Notes under the pieces: model-generated
Told to the model about the DNA's origin: nothing
What the model saw: only the letters and a program-made list of their open reading frames with translations
Databases searched by the model: none
Part shown: positions 48,143 to 57,292 of the stretch, piece after piece
Layout of the letters: each line of letters begins with the position of its first letter
Numbering within the stretch: the first letter of the stretch is position 1
Source: Alistipes timonensis JC136
Lineage (GTDB): Bacteria > Bacteroidota > Bacteroidia > Bacteroidales > Rikenellaceae
DNA length: 64,000 nucleotides
Direction of reading: 5' to 3'
Assembly: GCF_900107675.1 (NCBI RefSeq)
Contig: NZ_FNRI01000006.1
Coordinates: forward strand, 186,001-250,000
Translations under genes and position numbers: made by a program

Positions 48143-48143
48143 C

Positions 48144-51100
48144 TTACAGTTTCTTGTCGGGGAATTTCTTCGAGGCCAGGGCCTTGAATTCGGGAATCAG
48201 GACCACGCTGTTGGGCTTCACGGTGTAGGAGTCGGTGCGGGTCTTGGTCTTCTTGTTGCGGATGCTTTTGAACGTCACCGACGGGTTGACGGCCGTGATG
48301 AGTTTGTAGGCCCGCTTTTGGGCGTCCTTGTCCAGCGTGCCGAGTTCGGGACGGACGAGTGCCGCGATGGCTTTCAGGTCCGTGCCCTCTACGGTGCGCA
48401 GCCCCTTTGCAGCGCTTTTTTCGCCGGTCCAGACCGCTTCGCCGCCCTCGGGAATACGGTCGATGAGTTCGCAGACGGCCATGTAGTTCATGTCCTTACC
48501 GTCGCGCACGATCATCTTCGCGTAGTAGTTGGTCATGTAGTCGACATAGGCTTTCGGCAGCCGCTTCGTGGCCAGGTGTTTGGTGATGGCGCGCGACACG
48601 TTGTACTGGCCGGCGATGAAGTTGTAGTCGTCGGCCACGATATAGCCCCGGTCGCCGGCGTAGCGGGCCGTCGAGGCGAGGATCGTCGAGAAGGCATCGA
48701 GCATGTAGCGGAATTCGGGCGTCGAGGTGTCGATACCGGGGTTCTGCTCTTTGATGAACGCCTGGGTGAGCGCACGAAACTCCTGCTGGCGGGCGATCGG
48801 GAACGACACTTCGCCGGGGAAGAGGCGCATCTCCTCGGGTGCCGGCACGAAATTGGCCTGCGAAGCGTTGACGGCGACGTGTTGGCGGCCCTCCCAGCTC
48901 AGGCGGGGTTCGGAGATGCCGGGCAGCGGCGCGGGATCGACGTAGTCGACCACTTCGACGGTCGCCGAAGCCGGTTTGAGACCCGTTGCCGAGGCGGTGA
49001 CGGTCACCGTGCCCGTCTTGCCGACGGCGCGGATGAGGTTGATGACCGGGGCGTCGATGTACATCGTGCCTTCGTACTCCTCGTGCTTGTTGCGGTCGCT
49101 GATGTAGACGTCGAGGCCGACGAGCGTCGCGGGGCCTTCGACGTGGAATTTGAGCGTATTGTTCGCACCGTAGACATGTACGCCGTCCTTGTCCACGATG
49201 TCGACCTTGAATTCGACGATGTTGTCCGCCGTGGACATCATTTTGTCCGCCGACATGCTGATCGTCAGCGCTGCGGGCTCGCCCGACATCACGACGCGGT
49301 CTTTCACGACCGTACCGCTGCGATGCGTGGCGACGGCCTCGATCACGCCCTGTTCGACGGCCACATCGGGAAATTCGACGCAGAAGTCGTTGGTGATGTC
49401 AGGTTTCTTCTCTCCGACCTTTTTGCCGTTGACATAGAGCTCGACCTTCGCGCAGTTGGAATCCACGGTGATGAGCTTCTTCTGCCCGACGTACTGCGAA
49501 CGCCAGAAATGCGGCTGGATGTGGACCATCGGCTTGCGCGAGAAGTTGGCCTGCCAGAGATAATAGACGTATTTGGGCGTGCGCCAGCTGTCGACCCAGC
49601 CTTTGGGGTTGACGTGTTTGAGCGGTGCGCCGACGTATTCGCGGTCGGCTCCGTGGTCGGCATAGAGCCAGACGGTGCCGTTGTGCTCCGAGATGGGTTT
49701 CTTGGGGTTGCGCGAGAGCTTGTGCTGCCAGTACTCCGTGCCGGCCCACTGACCGTCGGAAGGTTCGAGATTCATGTCGTCCTTGTCGTACCAGCCGCGG
49801 ATCGTGCAGCGCAGGTAGCTCTCGACGGGCATCTCCTTGTCGGTGTGCTTGCAGAACTCGGGGTTGTACGAGTCGTTGTAGGGCTGCCGCACGGTGATGA
49901 TGCGCGTGGGGTCTTCCTCGACGGCGTAGCGCGAGTCGCAGGCGTGGTCGGTCTCGTTGCCCATCGACCAGATGACGATCGAGGGGTGGTTGCGGTCGCG
50001 GCGGATCATCTCGCGGCAGTTCTGCTCCTGCACCTCCTTCGAGAAGTTCTGGTTTTTGATATTGGGCAGCTCCTCGTTGATGCAGATGCCGTGGCGGTCC
50101 ATGAAATAGTAGACCGACGGGTCGTTGGGGTAGTGCGCCGTGCGCATGTAGTTGATGTCGAGGCCGAATTTCATGTCCTCCATGTCCCGCTGCGCGATCC
50201 ATTTCGGGAAGGCGTGTCCCAGCCACGGGAACTCCTCGTGGCGGTTGATGCCGTGCAGGTGGGTGACTTTGCCGTTGAGCACCAGCCGGTGCAGGTCGTA
50301 GTCCCACGCGACGCTGCGGATGCCGAAGGTCGAATGATAGGTGTCGACCAGCTCTTTACCCACGTAAACTTCGCTGTATGCGTTGTAGATATAGGGCGAG
50401 TCGGGGCTCCACAACCGGGGCTTGCGGAATTTGGGAATCGACTGGTCGAATTCGGCGATCTGTCCGGCGTCGATGCGCTGCGAGGCGTTCAGCCGTTCGC
50501 ATACGTTCCCCTCGGCGTCGGTGACGACGGTGTGCAGGGTCACCTCCGCGGCGTCGGGACGCTGGTTCTGCACGAAGGTCCTGATCCGCACGGCAGCCTG
50601 TTTCTCGCTCACCTCCGGGGTGGTGATGAACGTGCCGCCCTCGTGTTTGTACGATCCCTGGAAAGGGATGCTCACGGGGTCGGTGACGACCAGCCGCACG
50701 TCGCGGATGATACCGCCGTAGACCGCCCAGTTGCCGGCGTTCATCGGCGGGATGCGGTATTTGTCGTTGAGCGAGTTCTGCACGGCCACGGTCAGGATGT
50801 TCTCGCCGCCGAAATTCACGGCGTCGGTGGCGTCCACATAGAAACTCGTGAAGCCGCCCTTGTGATCGCCCAGGTACTTGCCGTTGAGGTATATTTTGGC
50901 GTATTTCTGCACGCCGTCGAATTCGAAGCGGATGCGGCGGCCTGCGTACTCGCGGCCGATGTCGATGCGCTTGCGGTACCAGCCCCAGCCGTTCCACCAG
51001 TAGGGATTGTCCGAAGCGGCGACGTTGCGGATGTAGGGATGCAGCTCGCGCGTGGTTTCGTAGGTCTGCCACGTGTGGGGGACGCAGACGTAGCTCCAGG

Positions 51101-51290
51101 CCGAGTCATCGAACGACGGGGATTCGTAGACGCCCCTGACCTCCTCCTCCTGGGGGAAGTAGTTGAACGTCCATTCGGTGTTGATGGTCTTCGTCAGACG
51201 GTGGCTTTCGGCCGGGGCGTAGCCCTGGGCCGCCGCAGTCAGCGTAAGGGCCGCGGCGGCGAGGACCGTCAGTATCTCTCTCTTCTTCAT
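48144..51290 (-). CDS. Glycoside hydrolase family 2, large beta-galactosidase-like
   Basis: Predicted exported exo-glycosidase of 1048 residues. After the signal peptide (1-21) come the jelly-roll domain (about 30-190, with WGWYRKRIDIG), the Ig-like domain and the catalytic barrel. Glu446 in WSMGNETDH is the acid/base and Glu535 in PISEHNG the likely nucleophile. Two Ig-like domains (about 630-830) follow, and a helical C-terminal extension of about 200 residues has no family that I recognise. Side-chain galactose removal from a pectic polymer is plausible given the GH28 neighbours. The gene is 27 nt after the SUMF1-fold gene and 1 nt before GH28. Confidence 0.9.
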   Translation of the reverse strand: MKKREILTVLAAAALTLTAAAQGYAPAESHRLTKTINTEWTFNYFPQEEEVRGVYESPSFDDSAWSYVCVPHTWQTYETTRELHPYIRNVAASDNPYWWNGWGWYRKRIDIGREYAGRRIRFEFDGVQKYAKIYLNGKYLGDHKGGFTSFYVDATDAVNFGGENILTVAVQNSLNDKYRIPPMNAGNWAVYGGIIRDVRLVVTDPVSIPFQGSYKHEGGTFITTPEVSEKQAAVRIRTFVQNQRPDAAEVTLHTVVTDAEGNVCERLNASQRIDAGQIAEFDQSIPKFRKPRLWSPDSPYIYNAYSEVYVGKELVDTYHSTFGIRSVAWDYDLHRLVLNGKVTHLHGINRHEEFPWLGHAFPKWIAQRDMEDMKFGLDINYMRTAHYPNDPSVYYFMDRHGICINEELPNIKNQNFSKEVQEQNCREMIRRDRNHPSIVIWSMGNETDHACDSRYAVEEDPTRIITVRQPYNDSYNPEFCKHTDKEMPVESYLRCTIRGWYDKDDMNLEPSDGQWAGTEYWQHKLSRNPKKPISEHNGTVWLYADHGADREYVGAPLKHVNPKGWVDSWRTPKYVYYLWQANFSRKPMVHIQPHFWRSQYVGQKKLITVDSNCAKVELYVNGKKVGEKKPDITNDFCVEFPDVAVEQGVIEAVATHRSGTVVKDRVVMSGEPAALTISMSADKMMSTADNIVEFKVDIVDKDGVHVYGANNTLKFHVEGPATLVGLDVYISDRNKHEEYEGTMYIDAPVINLIRAVGKTGTVTVTASATGLKPASATVEVVDYVDPAPLPGISEPRLSWEGRQHVAVNASQANFVPAPEEMRLFPGEVSFPIARQQEFRALTQAFIKEQNPGIDTSTPEFRYMLDAFSTILASTARYAGDRGYIVADDYNFIAGQYNVSRAITKHLATKRLPKAYVDYMTNYYAKMIVRDGKDMNYMAVCELIDRIPEGGEAVWTGEKSAAKGLRTVEGTDLKAIAALVRPELGTLDKDAQKRAYKLITAVNPSVTFKSIRNKKTKTRTDSYTVKPNSVVLIPEFKALASKKFPDKKL

Positions 51291-51317
51291 CTAATGGGAT
51301 TGTTTATGCTTGTTTTA

Positions 51318-52418
51318 TCAGTTTCCGCCGTAGTCGGCGCCTTCCGTCACGTCGAATACCACCCGGAAGCCGATCTCCTCGGAACGCGTGCCGGGCTGGA
51401 TCTTCAAACGCATCGTGGTCTTCACGGCGTATTCGGGCTGGTTCCACGAGCCGCCGCGCAGGACTTTCAGCTTGCCGGTGGCGGGACCCTGCGGATTCTC
51501 GACGTAGATGATTTCGCCCGTGACACTTTTGCCTTCGGCATCGAGGTAGGGAATTTCACCTTCGGTCGGGACCGCGTTTTTCAGGCACTCCCTGTAATAA
51601 TCGGCGCCGTACCAGTCCGAGCACCACTCCATGACGTTGCCGCACATGTCCGTCAGCCCGAGGGCGTTGGCGGGAGAGGTCTTGCCGTCCTTCATCTCGC
51701 CGCAGCGGTGCGCCATGCGGCCGATGCGCTCGATGCGGTTGCCCTGGGCGTCGGTGATGACCGTCACGAGGCCCGTTCCGTAGCTCGCGTTTTTGGAGTT
51801 GAAGAACCAGGCGGCTTTGTTCGAGGAACTGTTGTTGCTGTAAGAGAGGTAACGGTCGCCCGAGTTTTCAGCTGTGGCGGCTTTGGCTGCCATTTCCCAT
51901 TCGGCCTCGGTCGGGAGGCGTCCCCCGAGCCAGCGGGCGAAGGCGTCGGCCTCTTTCCACGTAATGCAGACTACGGGGAAATCCTTGCGTGAATTCCCGT
52001 CGGGGTCTTCCCATTTCCAGAAAGGCTCCTTGGGCATCTTCACCGCGTTGGGGTTCGCCTCGACGAATTTCTCGAACTGTTCGACCGTCACGTTGCCCTT
52101 CATCATGCGGATATGCGTGTTGAGTTTCACGTAGTGGGCGGGACGCTGGTCGTAAAGGGTCGTCGAACCTTCGTCGTCGGTGCCCATCGAAGCGTAAAGG
52201 CATTGGTCGGGACTGCCCCAGGCCTTGCTGAAATCGATGTCGGCCCATTCTTCCTCGGGGATGATGTCATAGGGCTTGGCGGAGGATTCGAGCACGATGT
52301 CGGGCACGTCCTGTACGCTGTCTTCGTGCTCGTAGAGCGAATCGGGCGTGTCGTTGCAGGCTGTGGCGGTCAGGGCCGCGGCGGCCAGGATTGCAAAGCG
52401 GAATGTATTGCGTTTCAT
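51318..52418 (-). CDS. SUMF1/FGE-fold lipoprotein lacking the catalytic cysteines
   Basis: A 366-residue lipoprotein (TATAC, Cys21) with the formylglycine-generating-enzyme fold: TVEQFEKFVEANPNAV, CITWKEADAFARWLGGRLPT, EAEWEMAAKAA, LGLTDMCGNVMEWCSDWYGA and LKVLRGGSWNQPEYAVKTTM. In true enzymes a cysteine pair lies in the last segment before GFR; here it reads MRLKIQPGTRSEEIGFRVVF with no cysteine. No sulfatase is seen in the window. It is therefore more likely a binding or structural protein, as in GldJ/GldK-type relatives. It lies 22 nt after susD, where surface glycan-binding proteins are often encoded. Confidence 0.82.
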   Translation of the reverse strand: MKRNTFRFAILAAAALTATACNDTPDSLYEHEDSVQDVPDIVLESSAKPYDIIPEEEWADIDFSKAWGSPDQCLYASMGTDDEGSTTLYDQRPAHYVKLNTHIRMMKGNVTVEQFEKFVEANPNAVKMPKEPFWKWEDPDGNSRKDFPVVCITWKEADAFARWLGGRLPTEAEWEMAAKAATAENSGDRYLSYSNNSSSNKAAWFFNSKNASYGTGLVTVITDAQGNRIERIGRMAHRCGEMKDGKTSPANALGLTDMCGNVMEWCSDWYGADYYRECLKNAVPTEGEIPYLDAEGKSVTGEIIYVENPQGPATGKLKVLRGGSWNQPEYAVKTTMRLKIQPGTRSEEIGFRVVFDVTEGADYGGN

Positions 52419-52440
52419 TTTTTCGTTGGTCGTTTTGGGA

Positions 52441-53997
52441 TTAGTTCCATCCGGGGTTCTGCGTGAGCTTGGGGTTGGCGATACGTTCGTCGGCCGGAAT
52501 CGGCAGCAGCAGGTGTCTGGACTGTGCGTTCTTGCTCAGCTTGATGAACGGAATGCTCAGTTCGGGCGTCTTCTTGCCGTCCATGGGGTTGATGAAGGAC
52601 TGTTTCAGGTCCTCGGCGCTCATCTCGACGACCCGCTGCGTGAATTTCTGCATCACGTCGAGGTAGCGGCCCGTGCGGCGCAGGTCGTAGAGGCGGTAGG
52701 CGCCTTCGCCGGCGAACTCCCAGCGGCGTTCATCCAGGATGGCGTCGGCCAGCTCGTCGTGCGAAAGCGTCGCGTCGAGGCCGGTGAGCGTGGCGCGGCT
52801 GCGGACGAGGTTGAGGAAGAAGACCGACTTGTCCGGAGCTCCCAGCTCGTTGTAGGCCTCGGCCAGCATCAGGTAGGCGTCGGCAGAACGGAGCAGGATG
52901 ACGTTCGGGCCTGCGAGGTTCTGGTTCAGGGCGGCGACGTCGTAACCTTTCAGGAAATGGGGTTTCGAGGAGCTGGTGATCTGGTAGGTCTGGCGGTAGC
53001 GCATATCGCCGGTGTCGTACGAATTGAAGAGATCGTACGAGGGCGTGTAGCTCTGGTAGCCGTTGGTTGCGCCTTCGATCTTCTCACCGCTCGCACCCTT
53101 CAGCTCCGAGGGAGCCACCTCGCGGTGCCACGTGTTGTTGTACTTGTCCTCGCTCTTGGCGGTGATCTCCCACAGTATCTCCTTTTTGCGCTCCTCGCGT
53201 TCCTTGTAGCGCGTGTCGAAAATGTACTTGTACTCCGGGCAGAGTCCGTAATCCTCGTTTACCTGCGTACCGTCGGCGAAGAGTTTGAGCGTCTCGATGA
53301 CGTTCATGTACTCCTTGCGGACGAGGTACATCTGGGCCAGCAGCGTCTTGGCGGCGGCCCGCGAGATGGTCAGCGGATAGCTTACGCCCGAGGCGACGGT
53401 GATGGCCGAGGGCTTTTCCTCGACGATCGTCGTTACCCACTCCATGTCGGAGATGATGGTCGAGTAGACGGCGTCGACCGACGAGCGTTCGGGACGGATG
53501 TTGTCTTCCTTGATCGAGTAGACGGGGACCGTCATCAGGGGCACGTCGCCCCACAGCTGGACGAGGTTGAAATAGGCCCAGGCGCGGATGAATTTGGCCT
53601 CGGCGATGATGTTTTCGCTGTTGGCGGGGCTCAGCTCGGGGCGTTTCTCCAACTGGTCGATCAGGATGTTGCACTGCTCGACGACGGCGTAGAACTTGCC
53701 CCAGATGTTTTTGACGAGCGAGTTGTTGACGTTCAGCGTCAGGTAGGTGACACCCTTGCGGTCGACGTTGGTCGACGAATAATCGATGTTGTCGGTCATC
53801 GTGTCGGTGAGGTACATGAAGTCCGTGCCGAATACGGTGTTGCGCACCTGATAGTATGCTCCGTAGAGGAACAGCATGGCCTCCTCCTCGTTGTTGAAAT
53901 AGTTGTCGAGGGGGATTTGCGTCTTCGACTCCTCGTCCAGAAAATCGCACGATCCCAGCACAAATGCGGAAAGCAGGATGAAAAGTATCTTTTTCAT
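52441..53997 (-). CDS. SusD/RagB-family glycan-binding lipoprotein (locus B)
   Basis: Surface lipoprotein of 518 residues that pairs with the adjacent SusC. The lipobox LGSC is at Cys17, followed by DFLDEESKTQIPLDNYFNNE, the standard SusD N-terminal TPR entry, then IIAEAKFIRAWAYFNLVQLW and GDVPLM. C-terminal landmarks are LRSADAYLMLAEAYNELGAP, LDERRWEFAGEGAYRLYDLRR and LLPIPADERIANPKLTQNPGWN. The gene starts 15 nt after the susC stop. Confidence 0.95.
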   Translation of the reverse strand: MKKILFILLSAFVLGSCDFLDEESKTQIPLDNYFNNEEEAMLFLYGAYYQVRNTVFGTDFMYLTDTMTDNIDYSSTNVDRKGVTYLTLNVNNSLVKNIWGKFYAVVEQCNILIDQLEKRPELSPANSENIIAEAKFIRAWAYFNLVQLWGDVPLMTVPVYSIKEDNIRPERSSVDAVYSTIISDMEWVTTIVEEKPSAITVASGVSYPLTISRAAAKTLLAQMYLVRKEYMNVIETLKLFADGTQVNEDYGLCPEYKYIFDTRYKEREERKKEILWEITAKSEDKYNNTWHREVAPSELKGASGEKIEGATNGYQSYTPSYDLFNSYDTGDMRYRQTYQITSSSKPHFLKGYDVAALNQNLAGPNVILLRSADAYLMLAEAYNELGAPDKSVFFLNLVRSRATLTGLDATLSHDELADAILDERRWEFAGEGAYRLYDLRRTGRYLDVMQKFTQRVVEMSAEDLKQSFINPMDGKKTPELSIPFIKLSKNAQSRHLLLPIPADERIANPKLTQNPGWN

Positions 53998-54012
53998 GAT
54001 CGGGCAGTGGTT

Positions 54013-57000
54013 TTAGAAAGTGATGTTGACGTTGAAGGTGAAGCTCTTGGATGCCGGATAGCTGCTTCGGTCGATGCCAAGGGTCGAGTTCGACGTTCCC
54101 ACCGAGCTGCTCATTTCGGGGTCGAATCCGCGGTATTTGGTCCAGGTCCAGAGATTGGTTCCTTTGAGCGAGAGCATCAGGCGTTGCATGCCGATTTTCC
54201 GGGAGATCTTCTCCGGTACGGTGTAGGTGAGCGAGAGCGTTTTCAGACGCAGGTACGAACCGTCTTCGATCCAGCGGTCGATGACGTTCTGGGTGTAGAG
54301 GCGCGCCGTGGAGGGCGAGCTGTTCGACGAGGGCAGCGGTTTGCTTCCGCCCATCCAGCCCTGGTCGCCCGTGATCGGGTTCGCGGGACGCCATGCGCCG
54401 AGTCCGTCGGCATAGGCGTTGTTGTTGCCGGCCTGGTAGAGATCGAGTTTGGTGACGTTCGTGTTGATGATCTTACCCCCGAGGGCGTAGTTGAAGAAGA
54501 CGGTCAGCGACCAGTTCTTGTAGTTGAACGTATTGGTGAAACCTCCCATGACGTTCGGGAGGGCCTGCCCCAGCACGACCTTGTCCTGGTCGTTGATCAC
54601 GCCGTCGCCGTTCTGGTCGATGTATTTGATCATGCCCGGACGGGTCTGGATGTTGAGCGGGTCCTCGACCCAGACGGCATCGTCGGCGTAGACTTCGTCC
54701 CAGTTCTTGTAGATCGAGGTCTCGTAGCCTTTGATGATGCCCAACGGCTGTCCGATTTCCAGGAAGGTGATGTCCTGGTTCACACCGTTGCCCATGTGGT
54801 AGAGCACGACGTGGTCGTTGCCTCCCAGGTCGGTGATCGTGCTTTTGTTCCAGCCGATGTTGAAGTCGGTGTTCCAACTGAAATTGCGGTGCTCGATGTT
54901 GCGGGTGTGGATTTCGAACTCGACGCCCTTGTTGTCGATGTTGCCGACGTTGGCCGAAACCTGCGAGTAACCCGTCGTTTGCGGCAGACGGTAGTTGTAG
55001 AGCAGGTTGTAGGTTTTCTTATAGTAGGCGTCCACCGAGAAGCGGATGCGGTTCTTGAACAGACCCACGTCCAGACCGCCGTTGTATTCGTGGGTGGTTT
55101 CCCACTGCAGGTTGGGGTTGCCGATCTGCGAGATGGTCGTACCGTTGTAGGACTGCCCGTTGACCAGCACCTTGTTCGAGGAGAGCATCGTCGGCGACTT
55201 GTATTCGCCGATGCGGTCGTTGCCCGTCACGCCGACGCTGAAACGGGGCTTCAGTTCGGAGATCCATTTTACGTTTTTGAGCCATTTCTCCTTGGTCATT
55301 TTCCAGGAGACCGAGGCTGCGGGGAAATAGCCGTAGCGGCTGTCCTCGCCGAAGCGCGACGATCCGTCGGCACGCAGCGAGAAGGTCGCCGTGAAGCGTT
55401 CGTTGTAGGTGTAGATGGCGCGTGTGAAGAACGACAGGTGGTTGATTGCTTTATAGCTCGATCCGGGAACGCCGATATAAGCGCCGGCTCCGAGGTTGTT
55501 CCACATGAAATAGTCGGTGTCGAAACGCGTCACGTCGATGTTGAAGCCTTCCGACTCCTGACGCTGCCAGCTCTGGCCGAGGGTCCACATCAGGAAGTGC
55601 TTCTTGCTGAACGTCCGGGAGAAGTTGATGAAGTTCTCGTTGCTCCACGTAATGCCCTGCGACGTCTTGCGCGTCGCCTTGTTGTTCTTGTCGATATGCG
55701 CCTCGGTGCTGTAGATCGACCGCAGGACATAGGCGTAGTCGTTGCTGTTGTTGTATTTGTAGCCGGCCGTGGAGTTGAAGGTCCAGTATTTCCGCTTGTC
55801 GATGTCCCAGCGGAAGACGGCGTTGAGTTCGGCCGTCGTGCGTTTGTTCCACTGGTTCGAGTTCAGGGCCTTGGCGGCCTCGGTGTTGATACTCTTGATC
55901 TCGCCGGTCTCCTCATCTATATAGGTGCCGTCGCCGAGGTCCGTGCCGTTGATCGTGCTGGTGGGTTTCTGCATCAGCATGCGCAGCGTGGCGCCGGAGT
56001 CGCCGGAGCTGATCTTCTCGGTCTGCTGACGGCTGAGCGAGGCTTTGATATCGAGGTGCAGGCGCGGCGAGAGGTTCATGTTGAACTTGGTCGAGAAACT
56101 CAGACGCTCGTTGCTCGAATTGCGCAGGATGCCCTCTTCGCTGAGCCAGCCGCCCGAGATGTAATAGCGCATGTCTTTCGATCCGCCCTGCAATGCGACC
56201 GTGTAGTTGTGACGCTGGGCGATGTCGCGCAGCAGGCGTTTCTGGTAATCGTTCGTGGTGAGCGTATCGGGACGCAGCGTGTTGAAGCTGTTCACGCCCC
56301 ACATCATGCGTGCGAAATTGTCGTACTCGGCGTACTGCTCGCTGTTCATCATCTCGATGCGGTAGCGCGGGATCGAAAGCCCGTACTCGGCGTTGACCGA
56401 AAGGGTGGGTTTGCCGGCCTGGCCGCTGCGGGTGGTGACCATCACCACGCCGTTGGCGCCGCGCGAACCGTAGATGGCCGTGGCGGCGGCGTCTTTCAGG
56501 ATTTCGATGCCGGCCACGTCGTTGGGGTTGAGCAGCGACAGGGCGGTCTGGTCCGAAGGGATGTTGTCGATCACCACCAGCGGGCTGGTGTCGCCCGAGA
56601 TGGACGTTCCGCCGCGGATGCGCATGGCCACTTCGCTGCCCGGCTCACCCGATGCGGTGATGACCAGCACGCCCGTCGCATTGCCCTGGAGGGCCTGCTC
56701 GATCGACGACACGGGGGTCTTGTTGATGTCCTTTTCGCTGATCACCGCGATCGAACTGGTGAGGTTGCTGCGCGGAACGTAGCCGTAGCCGACAGCCACG
56801 ACCTCTTCGATCTCGACGGCCGAAACCGAGAGTTTGGCGTCGATCTTCGTGCGCCCGTTCACCGGGACGACCAGACGCGTGTAGTTGAGATGCTGGAATA
56901 TCAGCGAATCCTTGGCGGGGATGTTGGTCAGCATGAAGTCGCCGTTGACACCCGTCGTCGTACCTTTATAGGTGCTGGCGACGATGACCGATGCGCCGAT

Positions 57001-57159
57001 GATCGGCTCGCCCGATGCGGCGTCGGTGACGACGCCCGAAACGGTGAGGCGCTGCTGTGCCTGGAGCGAAGTCGTCAGCAGGAGTGCGGCGAGTGTGGCC
57101 AGCACGGTCGCTGCCGGGCGCTTCAGTTTCGATACGAATAAAAAGTCAAAGTTTTTCAT
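54013..57159 (-). CDS. SusC/RagA TonB-dependent transporter (locus B)
   Basis: Outer-membrane importer of 1048 residues. After the signal peptide (to about residue 34) comes a carboxypeptidase-like Ig domain (VSGVVTDAASGEPIIGASVI), the TonB box and plug (IEEVVAVGYGYVPRSNLTSS, IEILKDAAATAIYGSRGANG), then the beta-barrel ending SKSFTFNVNITF. Unlike the locus A transporter it has no STN domain, which fits control by the hybrid two-component regulator nearby rather than by an anti-sigma factor. A -7 element TAATTTTG lies about 50 nt upstream. Confidence 0.95.
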   Translation of the reverse strand: MKNFDFLFVSKLKRPAATVLATLAALLLTTSLQAQQRLTVSGVVTDAASGEPIIGASVIVASTYKGTTTGVNGDFMLTNIPAKDSLIFQHLNYTRLVVPVNGRTKIDAKLSVSAVEIEEVVAVGYGYVPRSNLTSSIAVISEKDINKTPVSSIEQALQGNATGVLVITASGEPGSEVAMRIRGGTSISGDTSPLVVIDNIPSDQTALSLLNPNDVAGIEILKDAAATAIYGSRGANGVVMVTTRSGQAGKPTLSVNAEYGLSIPRYRIEMMNSEQYAEYDNFARMMWGVNSFNTLRPDTLTTNDYQKRLLRDIAQRHNYTVALQGGSKDMRYYISGGWLSEEGILRNSSNERLSFSTKFNMNLSPRLHLDIKASLSRQQTEKISSGDSGATLRMLMQKPTSTINGTDLGDGTYIDEETGEIKSINTEAAKALNSNQWNKRTTAELNAVFRWDIDKRKYWTFNSTAGYKYNNSNDYAYVLRSIYSTEAHIDKNNKATRKTSQGITWSNENFINFSRTFSKKHFLMWTLGQSWQRQESEGFNIDVTRFDTDYFMWNNLGAGAYIGVPGSSYKAINHLSFFTRAIYTYNERFTATFSLRADGSSRFGEDSRYGYFPAASVSWKMTKEKWLKNVKWISELKPRFSVGVTGNDRIGEYKSPTMLSSNKVLVNGQSYNGTTISQIGNPNLQWETTHEYNGGLDVGLFKNRIRFSVDAYYKKTYNLLYNYRLPQTTGYSQVSANVGNIDNKGVEFEIHTRNIEHRNFSWNTDFNIGWNKSTITDLGGNDHVVLYHMGNGVNQDITFLEIGQPLGIIKGYETSIYKNWDEVYADDAVWVEDPLNIQTRPGMIKYIDQNGDGVINDQDKVVLGQALPNVMGGFTNTFNYKNWSLTVFFNYALGGKIINTNVTKLDLYQAGNNNAYADGLGAWRPANPITGDQGWMGGSKPLPSSNSSPSTARLYTQNVIDRWIEDGSYLRLKTLSLTYTVPEKISRKIGMQRLMLSLKGTNLWTWTKYRGFDPEMSSSVGTSNSTLGIDRSSYPASKSFTFNVNITF

Positions 57160-57208
57160 TCATCAGTTGGTTATTTTAGGTTAACGTTTGTTCGTATGAA
57201 CGGTGATA

Positions 57209-57216
57209 CAAAATTA
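57209..57216 (-). promoter_or_regulatory. -7 element for locus B susC
   Basis: The plus strand reads CAAAATTA, so the minus strand is TAATTTTG, 50 nt before the susC start at 57159. The -33 region has only a weak match, as expected for an activator-dependent promoter. A short inverted repeat GTTCGTATGAAC lies at 57190-57201. Confidence 0.55.
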
Positions 57217-57292
57217 TCCGGGAGGGGTGGAACGAATGTCGAATATTTTTTCGATTATGTTCGTTTTAGGCCGTTTTTGAACCGGCAGGGGT

